Part shown: positions 1-9,393 of the stretch, piece after piece
Numbering within the stretch: position 1 is the stretch's first letter
Layout: every line of letters starts with the position of its first letter
NCBI GenBank assembly: GCA_013816485.1
Contig: JACDEI010000033.1
Coordinates: 1-55,897 of the forward strand
Direction: 5' to 3'
Source: Planctomycetota bacterium
GTDB lineage: Bacteria > Planctomycetota > UBA11346
DNA: 55,897 nt
Notes under the pieces: model-generated
What the model was told of the DNA's origin: nothing
What the model saw: only the letters and a program-made list of their open reading frames with translations
Databases searched by the model: none
Made by a program: the position numbers and the translations under genes

Positions 1-127
1 CCCAGGTCGGATTGTCGATCGCCATCTTCGCGACCAGCTTGCGAATGCGTCCAGATATCGGTGGCCGTCCAGGCTTCTTTGGTCGTTCGCGTGTTTTCAC
101 CGGGTTGGCGATCAACCGCCGAAACCA
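1..127. repeat. 127-base exact repeat of 53771-53897
   Basis: Every base from 1 to 127 matches 53771-53897. The first mismatch is at 128 (c against t at 53898). The following 230 bases are only about 84% identical. A perfect block of exactly this length at a sequence edge is what de Bruijn assemblers leave at a graph branch when k is 127. Confidence 0.9.
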
Positions 128-352
128 CCCGCGCACCGTGCCGATCGCCGCGACAATCAGCAGCGCTCGCGCCGCCTTCCAACCGACTGCTTTGGCATGT
201 TCAGCGATGCTGCGTCGGTCCGTCTCGGTGAAGACCAACCGCTGTCCTTCGGTCAGCCGCAGAACGATGCGCAGTTGCACGAGGGCGAAATCGAGCTGCC
301 GTTGCAGATCGGCTTCGCGGGTAGTGGGCGAACGAAGTAGGACCAGGTGCAT
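1..352 (-). CDS. DDE (rve-type) transposase, N-terminal part, cut by window edge
   Basis: This is the first ~117 codons of a transposase of the same family as the full copy at 53052-54122. The reading frame is open to the edge and begins with ATG at 350-352, the same start as in the full copy (MHLVLLRSPTTREADLQ here against MPLILLRSPTTREADLQ there). It contains the helix-rich N-terminal DNA-binding part and the segment ending in DNPTW. The catalytic DDE core would lie to the left of the window. Bases 1-127 are identical to 53771-53897, and beyond that the two copies differ at about 36 of 230 positions. Homology stops about 8 bases upstream of the ATG. The identical block looks like an assembly overlap, so the gene may be complete in the genome. 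Confidence 0.85.
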   Translation of the reverse strand, partial: MHLVLLRSPTTREADLQRQLDFALVQLRIVLRLTEGQRLVFTETDRRSIAEHAKAVGWKAARALLIVAAIGTVRGWFRRLIANPVKTRERPKKPGRPPISGRIRKLVAKMAIDNPTW

Positions 353-584
353 GAAGCGAAAAATGGTCTACCCAAGCGGCATTTGCGCTATCGTAGATGG
401 CGGTGGACACGAGCCATCGGCCTGGGTGCCTGGGTTGCGAGATCAGATTTTTCCTGCCCGACATGTATACAGAACGGATCATTTGGAAAACCAGTCCGCC
501 ACCATGACTCACAAACGCATTCAACAGTTGGCTCGCCTCCAGTTGCTGCGACTGCGCAAAGCCCGTTACCGTTCTGCGGTCGAG

Positions 585-3407
585 TCACGGTGCCGGAGTA
601 AATTCCTCCATCCGTGCAAACGCAGTGCGGTAGAGTGACAACCGTTCAATCTTGCCAGCGAACGGTTTTCCGGTGCGCCAACCGCGTCCCAGGTACCCGG
701 CCACCGCCGGCACATCCGCGGGTGAGAGCGTCTGCTTGGCATCCTCCGCCACCATCGTGCCGTCGAGGAATAATTTTGTTCCGGCGGGACTCAGCATCAT
801 GGTCAGGCGAATCCAACGCTTGGCGACCAACGGTTTGCTGCTGAGCACCTGCGACTGTTTGCCAATGGTCAGCCCCAACTCGGCACTGCGTTTGGCCGAC
901 GCCGGCGTGAACCATAACGAACCGTCGGGACCGGCGAACTCGAAGAGCCGCTGGTCTGGCACGCCGCCATCCCATGACACCACGGTATCGATGGTTAAGG
1001 CGCGACTGCTGACCACGTCGCCTTCGATGAGGGCATACTGGTCCTTGCCGTTGAGGATCAGGTGCAGGCGGCCATCACGTTCGCCGTAGGTCGGCGCGCC
1101 ACGAAGGCGGCCATCGCAGTCGGCGTTCCAATCGCGTAGGATGAGTGGCTGGCGTTCGCGGAAGACCCAGTTGGCGAAGAGGTGGCGGTTGTCGTTGGCC
1201 ACGGTCTTCTGCTGGAAGTCCTTGTTGAGGTAGCCGTAGGCCATGCCGCCGGTGAAGGCTCCCTCGACGTGGACCTCGAGATCCTCGCCCATCACCGTGC
1301 CACCGGACACCTGGTCGAAGGGCCTGGGCAGATGGACCTCACCCCAGCCGCGGATGAGCGCCTGGTCGATCACCGTGCCTTGGCCGTCGACGTGTGTGTA
1401 ACGTGCGACCTGCGCATCACCGAGAATCTGTGCGCGGCCGGTGATCACCGCGCAGTCGCGCACGCGGGCGTTGCCAGCAACCTTGGCGCTATCACGTACC
1501 AGTGCCCAGCCACTGACCACCGCCTGGTCGGCCACGGTCGCGCTGTTCATCACCACCGCGTGGTCTTCGATGCGGGCGTTGCCCTGCACTTTGGCGCCAT
1601 CACGCACCTGTGCGTGCAGACCGACGTAGGCGGTGGCGTCGACTTTGGCACCTTTCGCGACCCAGCCACCGCCGAGCGGATGGCGTTGCCCCGCTGCCTC
1701 ATCAACCGGTCGGAGGGTTTGTGGTGGCGCTGCCGCGGGTGTGCAGCCGGTGAAGTGTACGTCGTAGATGTAGCGGCGTTTGTTGCCGTAACCGATGCGG
1801 AAACCGAGCGGCACGTAAGTGGTCGGGGTGGCGGCGATCGCCAAGACGTGCTGCCGGTCCTCCGGACGGATATCGAGTGTGCCGATACCGTTGCGCCATT
1901 GGCGGCTGTAACGGCATCGGCCGGCATCATCGATCGCCACCAGTGTTGCGCGCCACGCGCCATGTTGGCCGGTCTCCGCCAAGCCGGCGAGATCGACGCT
2001 CAGCCGTTTGGCGGCAGGATCGGGCATCAGGTCGATGAGGTTGTAACCGTATTGGCGCGGTGCGTGGGTATGCCAGGGAGCGTACCATCCCGGACGGTCG
2101 TCGAGCGGATGCAGCAGCGTGCGATTGCGGGTCGAACGTTCCTGGGGGCCACGCACCTGCTCCAGACGGTATTGGTTGACGTAATCCCATGCCGCGTTGT
2201 GTGCCGCCATCTCGCCGACCACGGTGCCGAAGTCATCGACGCCGTCACCACGGAACATGCCGTCCTCAACCGCGCAGCGCATGATCACCTGGAAGGGATC
2301 TTCGAGCGAAGCGCCGCGGTCGCTGCGTTGGTTGCGACTCCAGATGGCATACGGGAAGTCCTGGGTGAATCCTGGGCGCTCACTGAGGTACTGCAGGATC
2401 GGCCACGAGCCGTAATTGTGGCGGCTGGAGTTGAGTTCGTAGTGCGCGCGGTCGGCGTAAACTTCAAGCGCAGATGGGTAGTCGGGGATGAACTGGAACG
2501 AGCTCCAGTTGGCGTGGTTTTCCCAGAAGAAACCGACCAGGTCATTATCACGGAAGCCACCCATGTAGAACTGCATGACATGGGTGAACTCGTGCGCCAC
2601 TACCGACGAGCCTTCAAGCATTGCACCTGGATGGATGATGATCGCCTCTGAACCGAAGGCGAAGCCGCTCTTGTGTTTCTTCAATCCGGTGCCGGTGACG
2701 TAAACGTTGATCTTGTGTTTGACCGCGTCCTTGGCGTGCGGCATCGGCACACGCATGCGGTCACGGTAGAACGACCACACCTCCTCGAAATAGCGCAGGT
2801 TCATCGTGCGGAAGGCGGGATCCTTCCATTTATCTGCCTCTTTTTCGAAGGCGTTCTCATCCTTGCCCCACCAGAAGGCGAAGTGTGGGGTGGTCGCCAG
2901 CTCGACCGGCTCGCGCTGTGCGTCGTACTCCTTGGGGTTGAGCGTGTAGTCCTGATCCGGAACCGGCGGCGTCAGCACTTCCGGACGCGCAGCGACATGC
3001 TCCCCGTCGCTGGGTGAAAACAGTTCGAGCGGATACGCGCGTTTGCGCCCATCATCGAGGATGAGGATGACATAGGTCTTCGACCGTTCGTTCTGCTGCC
3101 CCATGCGCCCGACGTAGGCGGCGGTTAATGTGGTGATGCCCTGGTACGGTTTGCTGAAGGTCCAGGTGCGCGGTGCGTCGGTCTTCTCGCGCACGTTGGC
3201 GAGATAGCGGCGATCCTCGGTGCCGAGGCGCGCGTGGTCCAACGTCAGGGTCTTCCCATCGCGGGTGCGCACGCTGATGCTGGTCGCGCCATCCTTTATT
3301 AACACACCATCGATGTCCGGGGCTTCAAGTGGTTGCCACGTGCGCAGCGGTCGCGCGAAGTCGGCGGCTGAGGCGAGGAGTGGCAGCAGGAGCAGGAGGA
3401 AACGCAT
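585..3407 (-). CDS. Exported DUF6055-like HExxH protein with beta-helix and LamG domains
   Basis: About 940 residues. The start chosen is the ATG at 3407, which has GGAG upstream and gives a clean signal peptide (MRFLLLLLPLLASA). An in-frame ATG at 3428 overlaps the pepP stop but lacks a ribosome site and would spoil the signal peptide. Order of parts: signal peptide; two short SHD1-like segments (about 30-75 and 80-140) of the kind frequent in planctomycetes; a DUF6055-like region with the zinc motif HEFTH at about 272-276 and a downstream WENHANW that could give the third ligand; a left-handed beta-helix of hexapeptide-like repeats (about 585-690, many 'xGxARVxDxAVV' turns); and a C-terminal LamG-like jelly roll (about 775-930). 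Likely an extracellular or surface metalloprotease or adhesin. No substrate can be read from sequence. Probably co-transcribed with the upstream pepP gene. Confidence 0.85.
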   Translation of the reverse strand: MRFLLLLLPLLASAADFARPLRTWQPLEAPDIDGVLIKDGATSISVRTRDGKTLTLDHARLGTEDRRYLANVREKTDAPRTWTFSKPYQGITTLTAAYVGRMGQQNERSKTYVILILDDGRKRAYPLELFSPSDGEHVAARPEVLTPPVPDQDYTLNPKEYDAQREPVELATTPHFAFWWGKDENAFEKEADKWKDPAFRTMNLRYFEEVWSFYRDRMRVPMPHAKDAVKHKINVYVTGTGLKKHKSGFAFGSEAIIIHPGAMLEGSSVVAHEFTHVMQFYMGGFRDNDLVGFFWENHANWSSFQFIPDYPSALEVYADRAHYELNSSRHNYGSWPILQYLSERPGFTQDFPYAIWSRNQRSDRGASLEDPFQVIMRCAVEDGMFRGDGVDDFGTVVGEMAAHNAAWDYVNQYRLEQVRGPQERSTRNRTLLHPLDDRPGWYAPWHTHAPRQYGYNLIDLMPDPAAKRLSVDLAGLAETGQHGAWRATLVAIDDAGRCRYSRQWRNGIGTLDIRPEDRQHVLAIAATPTTYVPLGFRIGYGNKRRYIYDVHFTGCTPAAAPPQTLRPVDEAAGQRHPLGGGWVAKGAKVDATAYVGLHAQVRDGAKVQGNARIEDHAVVMNSATVADQAVVSGWALVRDSAKVAGNARVRDCAVITGRAQILGDAQVARYTHVDGQGTVIDQALIRGWGEVHLPRPFDQVSGGTVMGEDLEVHVEGAFTGGMAYGYLNKDFQQKTVANDNRHLFANWVFRERQPLILRDWNADCDGRLRGAPTYGERDGRLHLILNGKDQYALIEGDVVSSRALTIDTVVSWDGGVPDQRLFEFAGPDGSLWFTPASAKRSAELGLTIGKQSQVLSSKPLVAKRWIRLTMMLSPAGTKLFLDGTMVAEDAKQTLSPADVPAVAGYLGRGWRTGKPFAGKIERLSLYRTAFARMEEFTPAP

Positions 3408-3427
3408 GAGAACTCCGGTGATGGGCA

Positions 3428-4762
3428 TCAGTGCTGTTGTTTGGCCGTGGTCCGTCGGCTCGGTCGTTGTGCCTGCTGCATGATTTCCTCGATCTCTTCC
3501 GCCTCGATCGGCACATCGGCGAAGAGGTTGCGCGCGCCACCCTTTGCACGGGTGATGACGATGTCGTTCTCCAGACGGATGCCGAAACCTTCTTCAGCGA
3601 TGTAGATGCCCGGCTCGATGGTGAGCACGTTGCCGTGCGCAAAGTTCGCATCGGATCCGCCGAGGTCATGTACCCCCAGCCCCAGGTGGTGACCACAACC
3701 ATGCATGAAGTAGGTGCGGCACGCGGGATTCGCCGGGTCCTGTTGTTTCACCTGCGAGCGGGTCAGCAGTCCGAGCGACAACAGTTCCTCGGTGACCAGG
3801 GCTTCGCACTGCTTTTGCCAGGCACGGTGATTGACGCCAGGCTTCGCCGCCTTGGTCATGGCGTTGACCGTGCGCAGTACCGCGTCGTAGACCAGCCGCT
3901 GGCGTTTGCTGAAACGGCCGTTCACCGGGATGGTGCGGGTGAGGTCCGCATTGTAGTTGGCATAACTCGCGGCGACGTCGAGCAGCAGCACCTCGCCATC
4001 GTGGCATGGCTGGTCGTTGCGGTGGTAATGCAGCACACACGAGTTCGCGCCCGCGGCGATGATCGGGTTGTAGGCCATCTTCGCGCGCTGACGCAGGAAC
4101 TCATGAGTGTACTCGGCTTCGACTTCGCACTCGTTCACCCCTGGACGGACCATGCCCAGGATGCGGCGAAAACCATCGCGGGTGATGGCACAAGCGCGAG
4201 TGAGCAACGCCAGTTCGTCCGCAGACTTCACGGGGCGCAGGCGGTGCATGAGCTGCGCCAGTCGGCGGTACTGGTGCAGAGGGAACTGCTGTTGCAGGTC
4301 GTGGATGAAGCGCAGGTCCCGCGGTTGGCCATGGATGACCGCGCGTGAGTGTTCGTTGGTCGGCAGAAATACCTCGTCGCCCTCGCACAGGGCGATGCGC
4401 AGCTGCACCGGCAGTTCATGCAGCCAGCGGATCTCATCGATGCCGGAGATCATTCGCGCCTGCTCCTGCGATAGCTGGTCGCCTTCCCAGGTGCGCAGCA
4501 GGTCGTTGGGTTCACGCAGGAACAACACGCAGCGCCGGCGTGGATCGCAGGACCCTGGGTAGAGCAGCAGCAGACTATTCTCCTGCTCGATGCCGGTGAG
4601 CCAGAAGAGGTCGTCATTGGGATGATAGGGTCCCTGCCCGTCGGTCGACCACGGCACGGGATCATTGGCTTGAACGATGGCCACGGCGTTGCGTGGCAGC
4701 AGGCGGATCAGCCGTTCGCGGTTGGTACAAAAAAGACGATGGGGGATGGGGTGGTGGCGCAT
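3428..4762 (-). CDS. pepP: Xaa-Pro aminopeptidase (M24B)
   Basis: 444 residues, the usual length for PepP. An N-terminal creatinase-like domain (about 1-175) precedes a pita-bread M24 domain. All five metal ligands are visible: D262 (LLLDVAA), D273 (NADLTR), H358 (HGCGHHLG), E383 (TIEPG) and E398 (RLEND). The family removes N-terminal residues that precede proline, using two Mn ions, in the cytoplasm. No signal peptide is present. The start at 4762 has no strong ribosome site. Its stop is followed within about 20 bases by the exported HExxH gene. With the iminopeptidase at 51489 and the hydroxyproline operon at 7199-11713, it adds to a proline-directed theme in this window. Confidence 0.95.
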   Translation of the reverse strand: MRHHPIPHRLFCTNRERLIRLLPRNAVAIVQANDPVPWSTDGQGPYHPNDDLFWLTGIEQENSLLLLYPGSCDPRRRCVLFLREPNDLLRTWEGDQLSQEQARMISGIDEIRWLHELPVQLRIALCEGDEVFLPTNEHSRAVIHGQPRDLRFIHDLQQQFPLHQYRRLAQLMHRLRPVKSADELALLTRACAITRDGFRRILGMVRPGVNECEVEAEYTHEFLRQRAKMAYNPIIAAGANSCVLHYHRNDQPCHDGEVLLLDVAASYANYNADLTRTIPVNGRFSKRQRLVYDAVLRTVNAMTKAAKPGVNHRAWQKQCEALVTEELLSLGLLTRSQVKQQDPANPACRTYFMHGCGHHLGLGVHDLGGSDANFAHGNVLTIEPGIYIAEEGFGIRLENDIVITRAKGGARNLFADVPIEAEEIEEIMQQAQRPSRRTTAKQQH

Positions 4763-4947
4763 GTTACAGGGTACACTGTCCAGAGTGGGGCCGTGGTCGC
4801 TTGGTACTTTTCCGCATCAGCGGCAGGATATCCGACAAGATCGGCCCTCAAGCAGGTGAACATTACCACCGGTCGGATCTGCCGCGAACAGCCCAGGAGA
4901 GTAGCAACGATGTCGTGTGCGGTGCCGCGTGCTCAGGGTGAGGGTCG

Positions 4948-6210
4948 ATGACCAGGTATCTCAGTGGCAGTGGCTGGTGGCGTTACGCCACTTTTGGTGC
5001 AATGAACCTCTCGCAGGGCCTGCTCTGCGGTTTGGCCTTCACCAGCTACTTCTTCCTGCTCACCGACCTCAAGCTGACGCCGGTGCAGGTGGGTGCGGCA
5101 GTGGCGTGGGCGCGTTTGCCGTGGGCATTCAAGCTGTTATGGGGCCCAATCCTCGACCGCTACGTCGGTGGGGCGCAGGGCCGGCGACGTCCGTTCATCC
5201 TCGCCGGACAGTTCCTGCTCGGTGCGTTCGTCCTGGCTTTGGCTGCGGTGCCCAAGGATGCCGAGTGGTTGGGCGTGATCGCCACCCTGGTGTTCCTCGC
5301 CAGCACCGCGGCAACGTTGCAAAACGTGGCGATCAACGGCCTGTGTGTCGACCTGGTGGCGCAGAACGAACTGGGCCGCACCAATGCGGTGATCTGGGCA
5401 ACCAAGAGCATCGGCGTGGCGATCGGAGGCGGCGCGCTTTATGCTGCGACGGCGTACGTGCCGTGGTCGGTGTTGCTCACGGCCTTAGCATTGGTCATTT
5501 GGGCGCTGACCATCATCCCGCTGCTGGTACGCGAACGCGCTCCTGGGGAGGTCTCCGAACATGGCACGCGCCGCCTGGAATTCGCGGAGCTGCGTCGGAC
5601 TTTTTCCGTCCCGCGGGTGTGGGTGGCGCTGCTGGCCGCGTTGTTGGTGCCACTCGGGTATGGATTGTTGTCGACGCCGTATCAGTTCCTGCTGCGTGAT
5701 CAGCTCCAGTGGAGCAAGGAGCTCATCGGCTTGCTGACCGGTGTGCTGGATCCCCTGGTTGGAGTCGCGGGATCGCTTACCGGCGGATTCCTCACCGACC
5801 GTTTCGGCGCGCGACGCATCATGGTGTTCGCCAGCCTGGGCATGGCCGCGACCATGGGTGTGTTGGCTCTGTGTTCGGACTGCTGGCAGTCGCAGGGCTT
5901 CATGTTCACCTGGTATGGGGCGCATTTCATCGTGCAGTATCTTTTTGGTGCTGGCCTGTTGGCGTTCTTCATGTCGCTTTCGAATCCTGCCATCGGTGCG
6001 ACCCACATCGGCATCTACTTCGCACTCAACAACCTGTGTTACACCTTCTGCGATTGGGGCGGTGGTAAGCTGCTAGCGGATCACGGCTACGTCATGACCT
6101 TCGCCATCTGCGCCGTGGTCCAGGTGGCGGTGATGGTGCCGCTCCTGTGGTGTGATCCGCAGCGGGTGCGTGCGGGTTTCCTGCTACCTCACAAGGGGAG
6201 TGCGACATGA
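4948..6210 (+). CDS. MFS permease, AmpG/PAT-like
   Basis: 420 residues with about 12 predicted membrane spans. The early motif WAFKLLWGPILDR and the later GGFLTDRFGARR loop are typical of the AmpG/PAT branch of the major facilitator superfamily, whose members import muropeptides or acetyl-CoA-type solutes. The substrate here is unknown. GGTGAGGG lies just upstream of the ATG. The gene overlaps the next one by ATGA (6207-6210), so the two are likely translationally coupled. It is divergent from pepP across about 185 bases, which must hold both promoters, but I see no convincing hexamers there. A peptide or peptidoglycan-fragment substrate is possible from the neighbours but not shown. Confidence 0.85.
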   Translation: MTRYLSGSGWWRYATFGAMNLSQGLLCGLAFTSYFFLLTDLKLTPVQVGAAVAWARLPWAFKLLWGPILDRYVGGAQGRRRPFILAGQFLLGAFVLALAAVPKDAEWLGVIATLVFLASTAATLQNVAINGLCVDLVAQNELGRTNAVIWATKSIGVAIGGGALYAATAYVPWSVLLTALALVIWALTIIPLLVRERAPGEVSEHGTRRLEFAELRRTFSVPRVWVALLAALLVPLGYGLLSTPYQFLLRDQLQWSKELIGLLTGVLDPLVGVAGSLTGGFLTDRFGARRIMVFASLGMAATMGVLALCSDCWQSQGFMFTWYGAHFIVQYLFGAGLLAFFMSLSNPAIGATHIGIYFALNNLCYTFCDWGGGKLLADHGYVMTFAICAVVQVAVMVPLLWCDPQRVRAGFLLPHKGSAT

Positions 6211-7070
6211 CGGGGAAACGCCTCTTCGGTATTCTGCTGCTCAGTGGCTTGGCGTACCTGGTTGCGGCAGCCGATGCCGATACCGTGGTTGCTGCGCCTT
6301 CCACCGCGCTGCGTGAGCGCCTGTCGCTATCACCGTTCTACGCCAAGCACCTCGACTGCGGCGGCATGGCCATCCTCGCCTCCGCCAAGGTCAGCGATCA
6401 GGCATTGCGTGAGGCTGATTTCCTCGTGCGGAAAATACTGCATGGGCGGGATGATCTGCTGCGTGCGATTGCGACTGCCGGAGTCCGGTTGGCGGTGATG
6501 GCGCCGTCGGAGTTCACCCTCGACATCCCCGAACACAGCGATCTGGCGCCAGCGTCGTACTGGAACCGCCGTGCACGCGGACTAGGAGCGACCAAGCAGC
6601 GGCCTGCGGTGAGTTGTGGCGAGGAGAACCTGCTGTGCTTGCCGGGCGATCCATACCCGACCGAGAACATCCTTATCCACGAGTTCGCGCATGTGATCCA
6701 TGAGTTCGGTCTGTCGGCGATCGACGCGACCTTCGATGGACGTCTGCAGGCAGCGTTCACCGAGGCGAAACAGGCTGGTCGCTGGCGCGACCATTACGCC
6801 CTCACCAACCACCGTGAATACTGGGCGGAAGGCGTGCAGTCTTGGTTCGCCTGCAACCGCCCAACCGACCCGGTCAACGACCACACGACCCTGAAGACCT
6901 ACGATCCACCACTGGCATCGCTGTTGGCCGAAGTGTTCCGCGACATTCCTTGGACCTACATCCGTCCCGATCGCCGCGACCCGCCATCTCCTCATCTGAT
7001 GGGATTCGACCGGGCAATGGCACCCACTTTCGTATGGCCGAAGGATCTCGGGGATGTGCTCAAACCATAA
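6207..7070 (+). CDS. Small exported HExxH metalloprotease-like protein
   Basis: 287 residues. It has an N-terminal signal peptide (basic MTGKRL then a hydrophobic run ending near AAADA) and a zinc-binding motif HEFAH at 158-162. About 45 residues later comes HREYWAEGVQSWF, whose Glu (about 208) is a plausible third ligand of gluzincin type. The gene begins inside the stop of the upstream permease (ATGA), so the two are probably made together. I do not recognise a named peptidase family. The residue pattern supports a zinc peptidase but not a substrate. It is one of four unrelated exported HExxH proteins in this window. Confidence 0.75.
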   Translation: MTGKRLFGILLLSGLAYLVAAADADTVVAAPSTALRERLSLSPFYAKHLDCGGMAILASAKVSDQALREADFLVRKILHGRDDLLRAIATAGVRLAVMAPSEFTLDIPEHSDLAPASYWNRRARGLGATKQRPAVSCGEENLLCLPGDPYPTENILIHEFAHVIHEFGLSAIDATFDGRLQAAFTEAKQAGRWRDHYALTNHREYWAEGVQSWFACNRPTDPVNDHTTLKTYDPPLASLLAEVFRDIPWTYIRPDRRDPPSPHLMGFDRAMAPTFVWPKDLGDVLKP

Positions 7071-7198
7071 GAAGCGGTTGTCGTGCCGCGCGAAAATGGC
7101 ATAGAGCGCGAGCGATGAACGCTCATGCCTTTGCGCCAGCGACGGAGGATCTGCGGAAGTGGTGCTCTGCGACCGCGGCAGAACGACAGCGGGGCCCG

Positions 7199-8122
7199 TC
7201 AGCTGCGCGCAGCCATCCGGGCCACACTTGGGCGGGTGGCGAGAGCACGGTTGATCACCTCGTTCGCGTCAGCCAGTTCGGCACCGGCAACCTCCAGACG
7301 CGGTGGGCGCACGCGAGCAGAGCAGATCCCCACACGTTCCTGCACCAGCTTGATCAGCTGGACGAACTTGATGCCGGCGTCGAAACGCAGCAGTGGTAAG
7401 AACCAGCGCAGCAGCTCTTGCGTTTGTGCCTGCGCCCGCTCGCCTTGCCGAGCAAGATTAAACAACAACACCGATTCCGTGGGCATCGCATCCGCCAGCC
7501 CGGCGATCCAGAAGGTGGCACCGGCGGCGATTCCTTCGACGACGATGTCGTCCAACCCGACCCCGACACTCAACCGGTTGCCCGGTGTAGCGAGGATGGC
7601 GGTGATGCGTCGTACATCGCCGCTGGATTCCTTGACCGCGACGAGGTTGGGGTGGCGTCCCGCCAACTCCGCAATCAGGGCCGGAGTGAAGTCCGTTCGG
7701 TAGGCGGGCGGATTGTTGTAGAGCATACACGGCAGCGGCGTGGCGTTTATCACAGCGCTCACGTGCGCCGACATTTCCCGCCAATCCGACGAATAGATGT
7801 AGGGCGGCAGAACCATCAGGCCGGCGGCGCCGGCATGGTGCGCGACACGGGCGAATGCCACCGCTTCACCGGTGCTGGCGGCGGCGATCCCAGGGACCAC
7901 CGGTGCGCCTTCGGCACTCGCCACGCAGGTAGCAATCACGCGCGACTTCTCCTCCACTGACAGCGTGGCACCTTCGCCGAGCGATCCACAGGGGACGATG
8001 CCGGAGCAGCCATGCTCCAGCAGCAGCCGGACCTGGCGCGTGAGGCTGGAGTAATCAACCTCCAGGTCGGCGGTGAAGGGGGTGGTCACGGCGGGCATGA
8101 CGCCGTTAAAAGGCATGATCAT
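7199..8122 (-). CDS. lhpC: DapA-family lyase, probable pyrroline-4-hydroxy-2-carboxylate deaminase
   Basis: 307 residues, a TIM-barrel of the DHDPS/NAL family. The Schiff-base lysine K164 (VAVKESSGD), the catalytic tyrosine Y135 (MLYNNPP) and the carboxylate loop GSLGEG (46-51) are all present. In hydroxyproline degradation this family member deaminates and dehydrates 1-pyrroline-4-hydroxy-2-carboxylate to 2-oxoglutarate semialdehyde. The specific function is inferred from the operon, since DapA-family members cannot be told apart by motif alone. The start at 8122 overlaps the upstream stop by ATGA. It is the last gene of the operon. The expected semialdehyde dehydrogenase is not in this window. 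Confidence 0.85.
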   Translation of the reverse strand: MIMPFNGVMPAVTTPFTADLEVDYSSLTRQVRLLLEHGCSGIVPCGSLGEGATLSVEEKSRVIATCVASAEGAPVVPGIAAASTGEAVAFARVAHHAGAAGLMVLPPYIYSSDWREMSAHVSAVINATPLPCMLYNNPPAYRTDFTPALIAELAGRHPNLVAVKESSGDVRRITAILATPGNRLSVGVGLDDIVVEGIAAGATFWIAGLADAMPTESVLLFNLARQGERAQAQTQELLRWFLPLLRFDAGIKFVQLIKLVQERVGICSARVRPPRLEVAGAELADANEVINRALATRPSVARMAARS

Positions 8123-9393
8123 CGCAGGGTGTCCTGGAGTGGTGGAGTGGTGGTGGGCAGCAGCAGGTGACGTAAGGAGGTTGAGACGCAAGGAGGCCGT
8201 GGATTGGTGGCGCTCCAACCGTGGAGGAAACGCGCGGCGGCTCCGCAGATGCGGCCTTGGCAGGCGCCCATGCCGCAGCGCGTCAGCAGGCGGGCTTCGC
8301 CCCAGGAATGGCAGGCCGCCACTGCGCTGACGGTGATGTCCTCGCAACGGCACAACACGGTCTGCGGATCGGCAAGCGCCTTGAGGTCATCGCGCAAGGC
8401 GAAGTGACGAGTGACCAGGTCGGCAAAGGTGCGGATGGCCTGACGCTGCGGGCGCAGATGTGCCGCTTCGCTCCGCTGGTCGGCGGCGGCATGGCCGGCC
8501 ATGCCGCCCTCGATGAGCGCGGCGTCGACGCCGCCGATGCCAACGACCTCACCAGCGCAGAAGACATCGGTCTGACTCGTGAGCAGCCAGTCATCGACCG
8601 TCACCCGGTCGCGGATGACGCGGCAGCCGAGCAATGCCGGCAGTTCGGTATTGGGGACCAGTCCGAAGCCGCACGCGAGGTAATCGCAGGGAACGGTGAC
8701 ATCGTGTCCCTGCTGACGGATCACCACGGATTCCAGGGCGTGTCGCCCATTGGCACGCATGACCCAGCTACTACTGCGCAAACGCCACGCGGTGCGGGCG
8801 AACAACAACGCCTGGAGCGCCTTGCCGGGATGACGCCAGAGACCGGCAGCAAAGGAGCGCAGGTGCGTGGCGTCGGTCTGCTCGGCCACGGTGATGATCC
8901 TGGCTCCGGCACGGCGTAGCGTGCGTGCGACGGCCAGCAGCAACGGGCCGCTTCCGGCAACGACCACCCGTTTTCCGCTGATCGGCAGCCCACCCTTCAC
9001 CAGTGCCTGCAAGCCCCCGGCACCGCTGACGCCCGGCAGGGTCCAACCTGGGAAGGGCAGAAACAATTCACGTGCACCACTACACACGATCGCACGTCGG
9101 TAGTGCAGGTAAGCAGGCCCACTGGCGGTCTCGAGCACCACCACGCCTGGCTCAGGGTGGGCGACGACCCGCGTGGTCGATAACACCTCGACCGGCGTAC
9201 TGGCCAGCGCGCGCAACCACCGGCCAGCCGAACCGCCACTCCTGGGGCTGGCACCGCGCCAGATCTGACCACCCGGAGCGAGGCCCTCATCGACCAGCAC
9301 GGTTGCGAGCCCGGCGCGTGCGGTGGTCACGGCCGCCGCGATACCGGCCGGCCCGCCACCGAAAACGGCCACGGCACATGAGAGCCTACGCAT
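8119..9393 (-). CDS. D-hydroxyproline dehydrogenase, FAD/NAD-binding subunit with BFD-like [2Fe-2S] end
   Basis: 424 residues from the ATG at 9393, which has GGTGGA in front and overlaps the previous stop as ATGCGTAG. An earlier in-frame ATG at 9417 would overlap more and has no ribosome site. An N-terminal Rossmann motif (VFGGGPAGIAAA) and a second dinucleotide fold near residue 140 (VVVAGSGPLLLA) mark a two-dinucleotide-binding oxidoreductase. The C-terminus has a BFD-like cysteine set, CRCEDIT then CGMGACQGRICG. This layout matches the alpha subunit of the heteromeric D-hydroxyproline dehydrogenase and of related opine/octopine oxidases. It probably passes electrons from the beta-subunit flavin to the respiratory chain with the small [2Fe-2S] subunit encoded just upstream. 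Confidence 0.85.
   Translation of the reverse strand: MRRLSCAVAVFGGGPAGIAAAVTTARAGLATVLVDEGLAPGGQIWRGASPRSGGSAGRWLRALASTPVEVLSTTRVVAHPEPGVVVLETASGPAYLHYRRAIVCSGARELFLPFPGWTLPGVSGAGGLQALVKGGLPISGKRVVVAGSGPLLLAVARTLRRAGARIITVAEQTDATHLRSFAAGLWRHPGKALQALLFARTAWRLRSSSWVMRANGRHALESVVIRQQGHDVTVPCDYLACGFGLVPNTELPALLGCRVIRDRVTVDDWLLTSQTDVFCAGEVVGIGGVDAALIEGGMAGHAAADQRSEAAHLRPQRQAIRTFADLVTRHFALRDDLKALADPQTVLCRCEDITVSAVAACHSWGEARLLTRCGMGACQGRICGAAARFLHGWSATNPRPPCVSTSLRHLLLPTTTPPLQDTLR

Noticed and set aside
12..638. Plus-strand frame at the left edge ending near 638
   Set aside because: It is the antisense of the transposase N-terminus for its first half. The same antisense frame appears opposite the full copy at 53782. 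The second half is not recognisable, and 353-584 holds no gene that I can support.
1182..2651. Long open frame (489 codons) on the plus strand opposite the DUF6055-like gene
   Set aside because: It is antisense to a protein with signal peptide, HExxH and LamG patterns. Its translation is a mix of His/Val/Ala without domains, as expected for opposite frames in GC-rich DNA.
4763..4947. Promoter hexamers in the pepP/MFS divergent gap
   Set aside because: Several AT-rich words occur, but no pair with correct spacing stands out from background.
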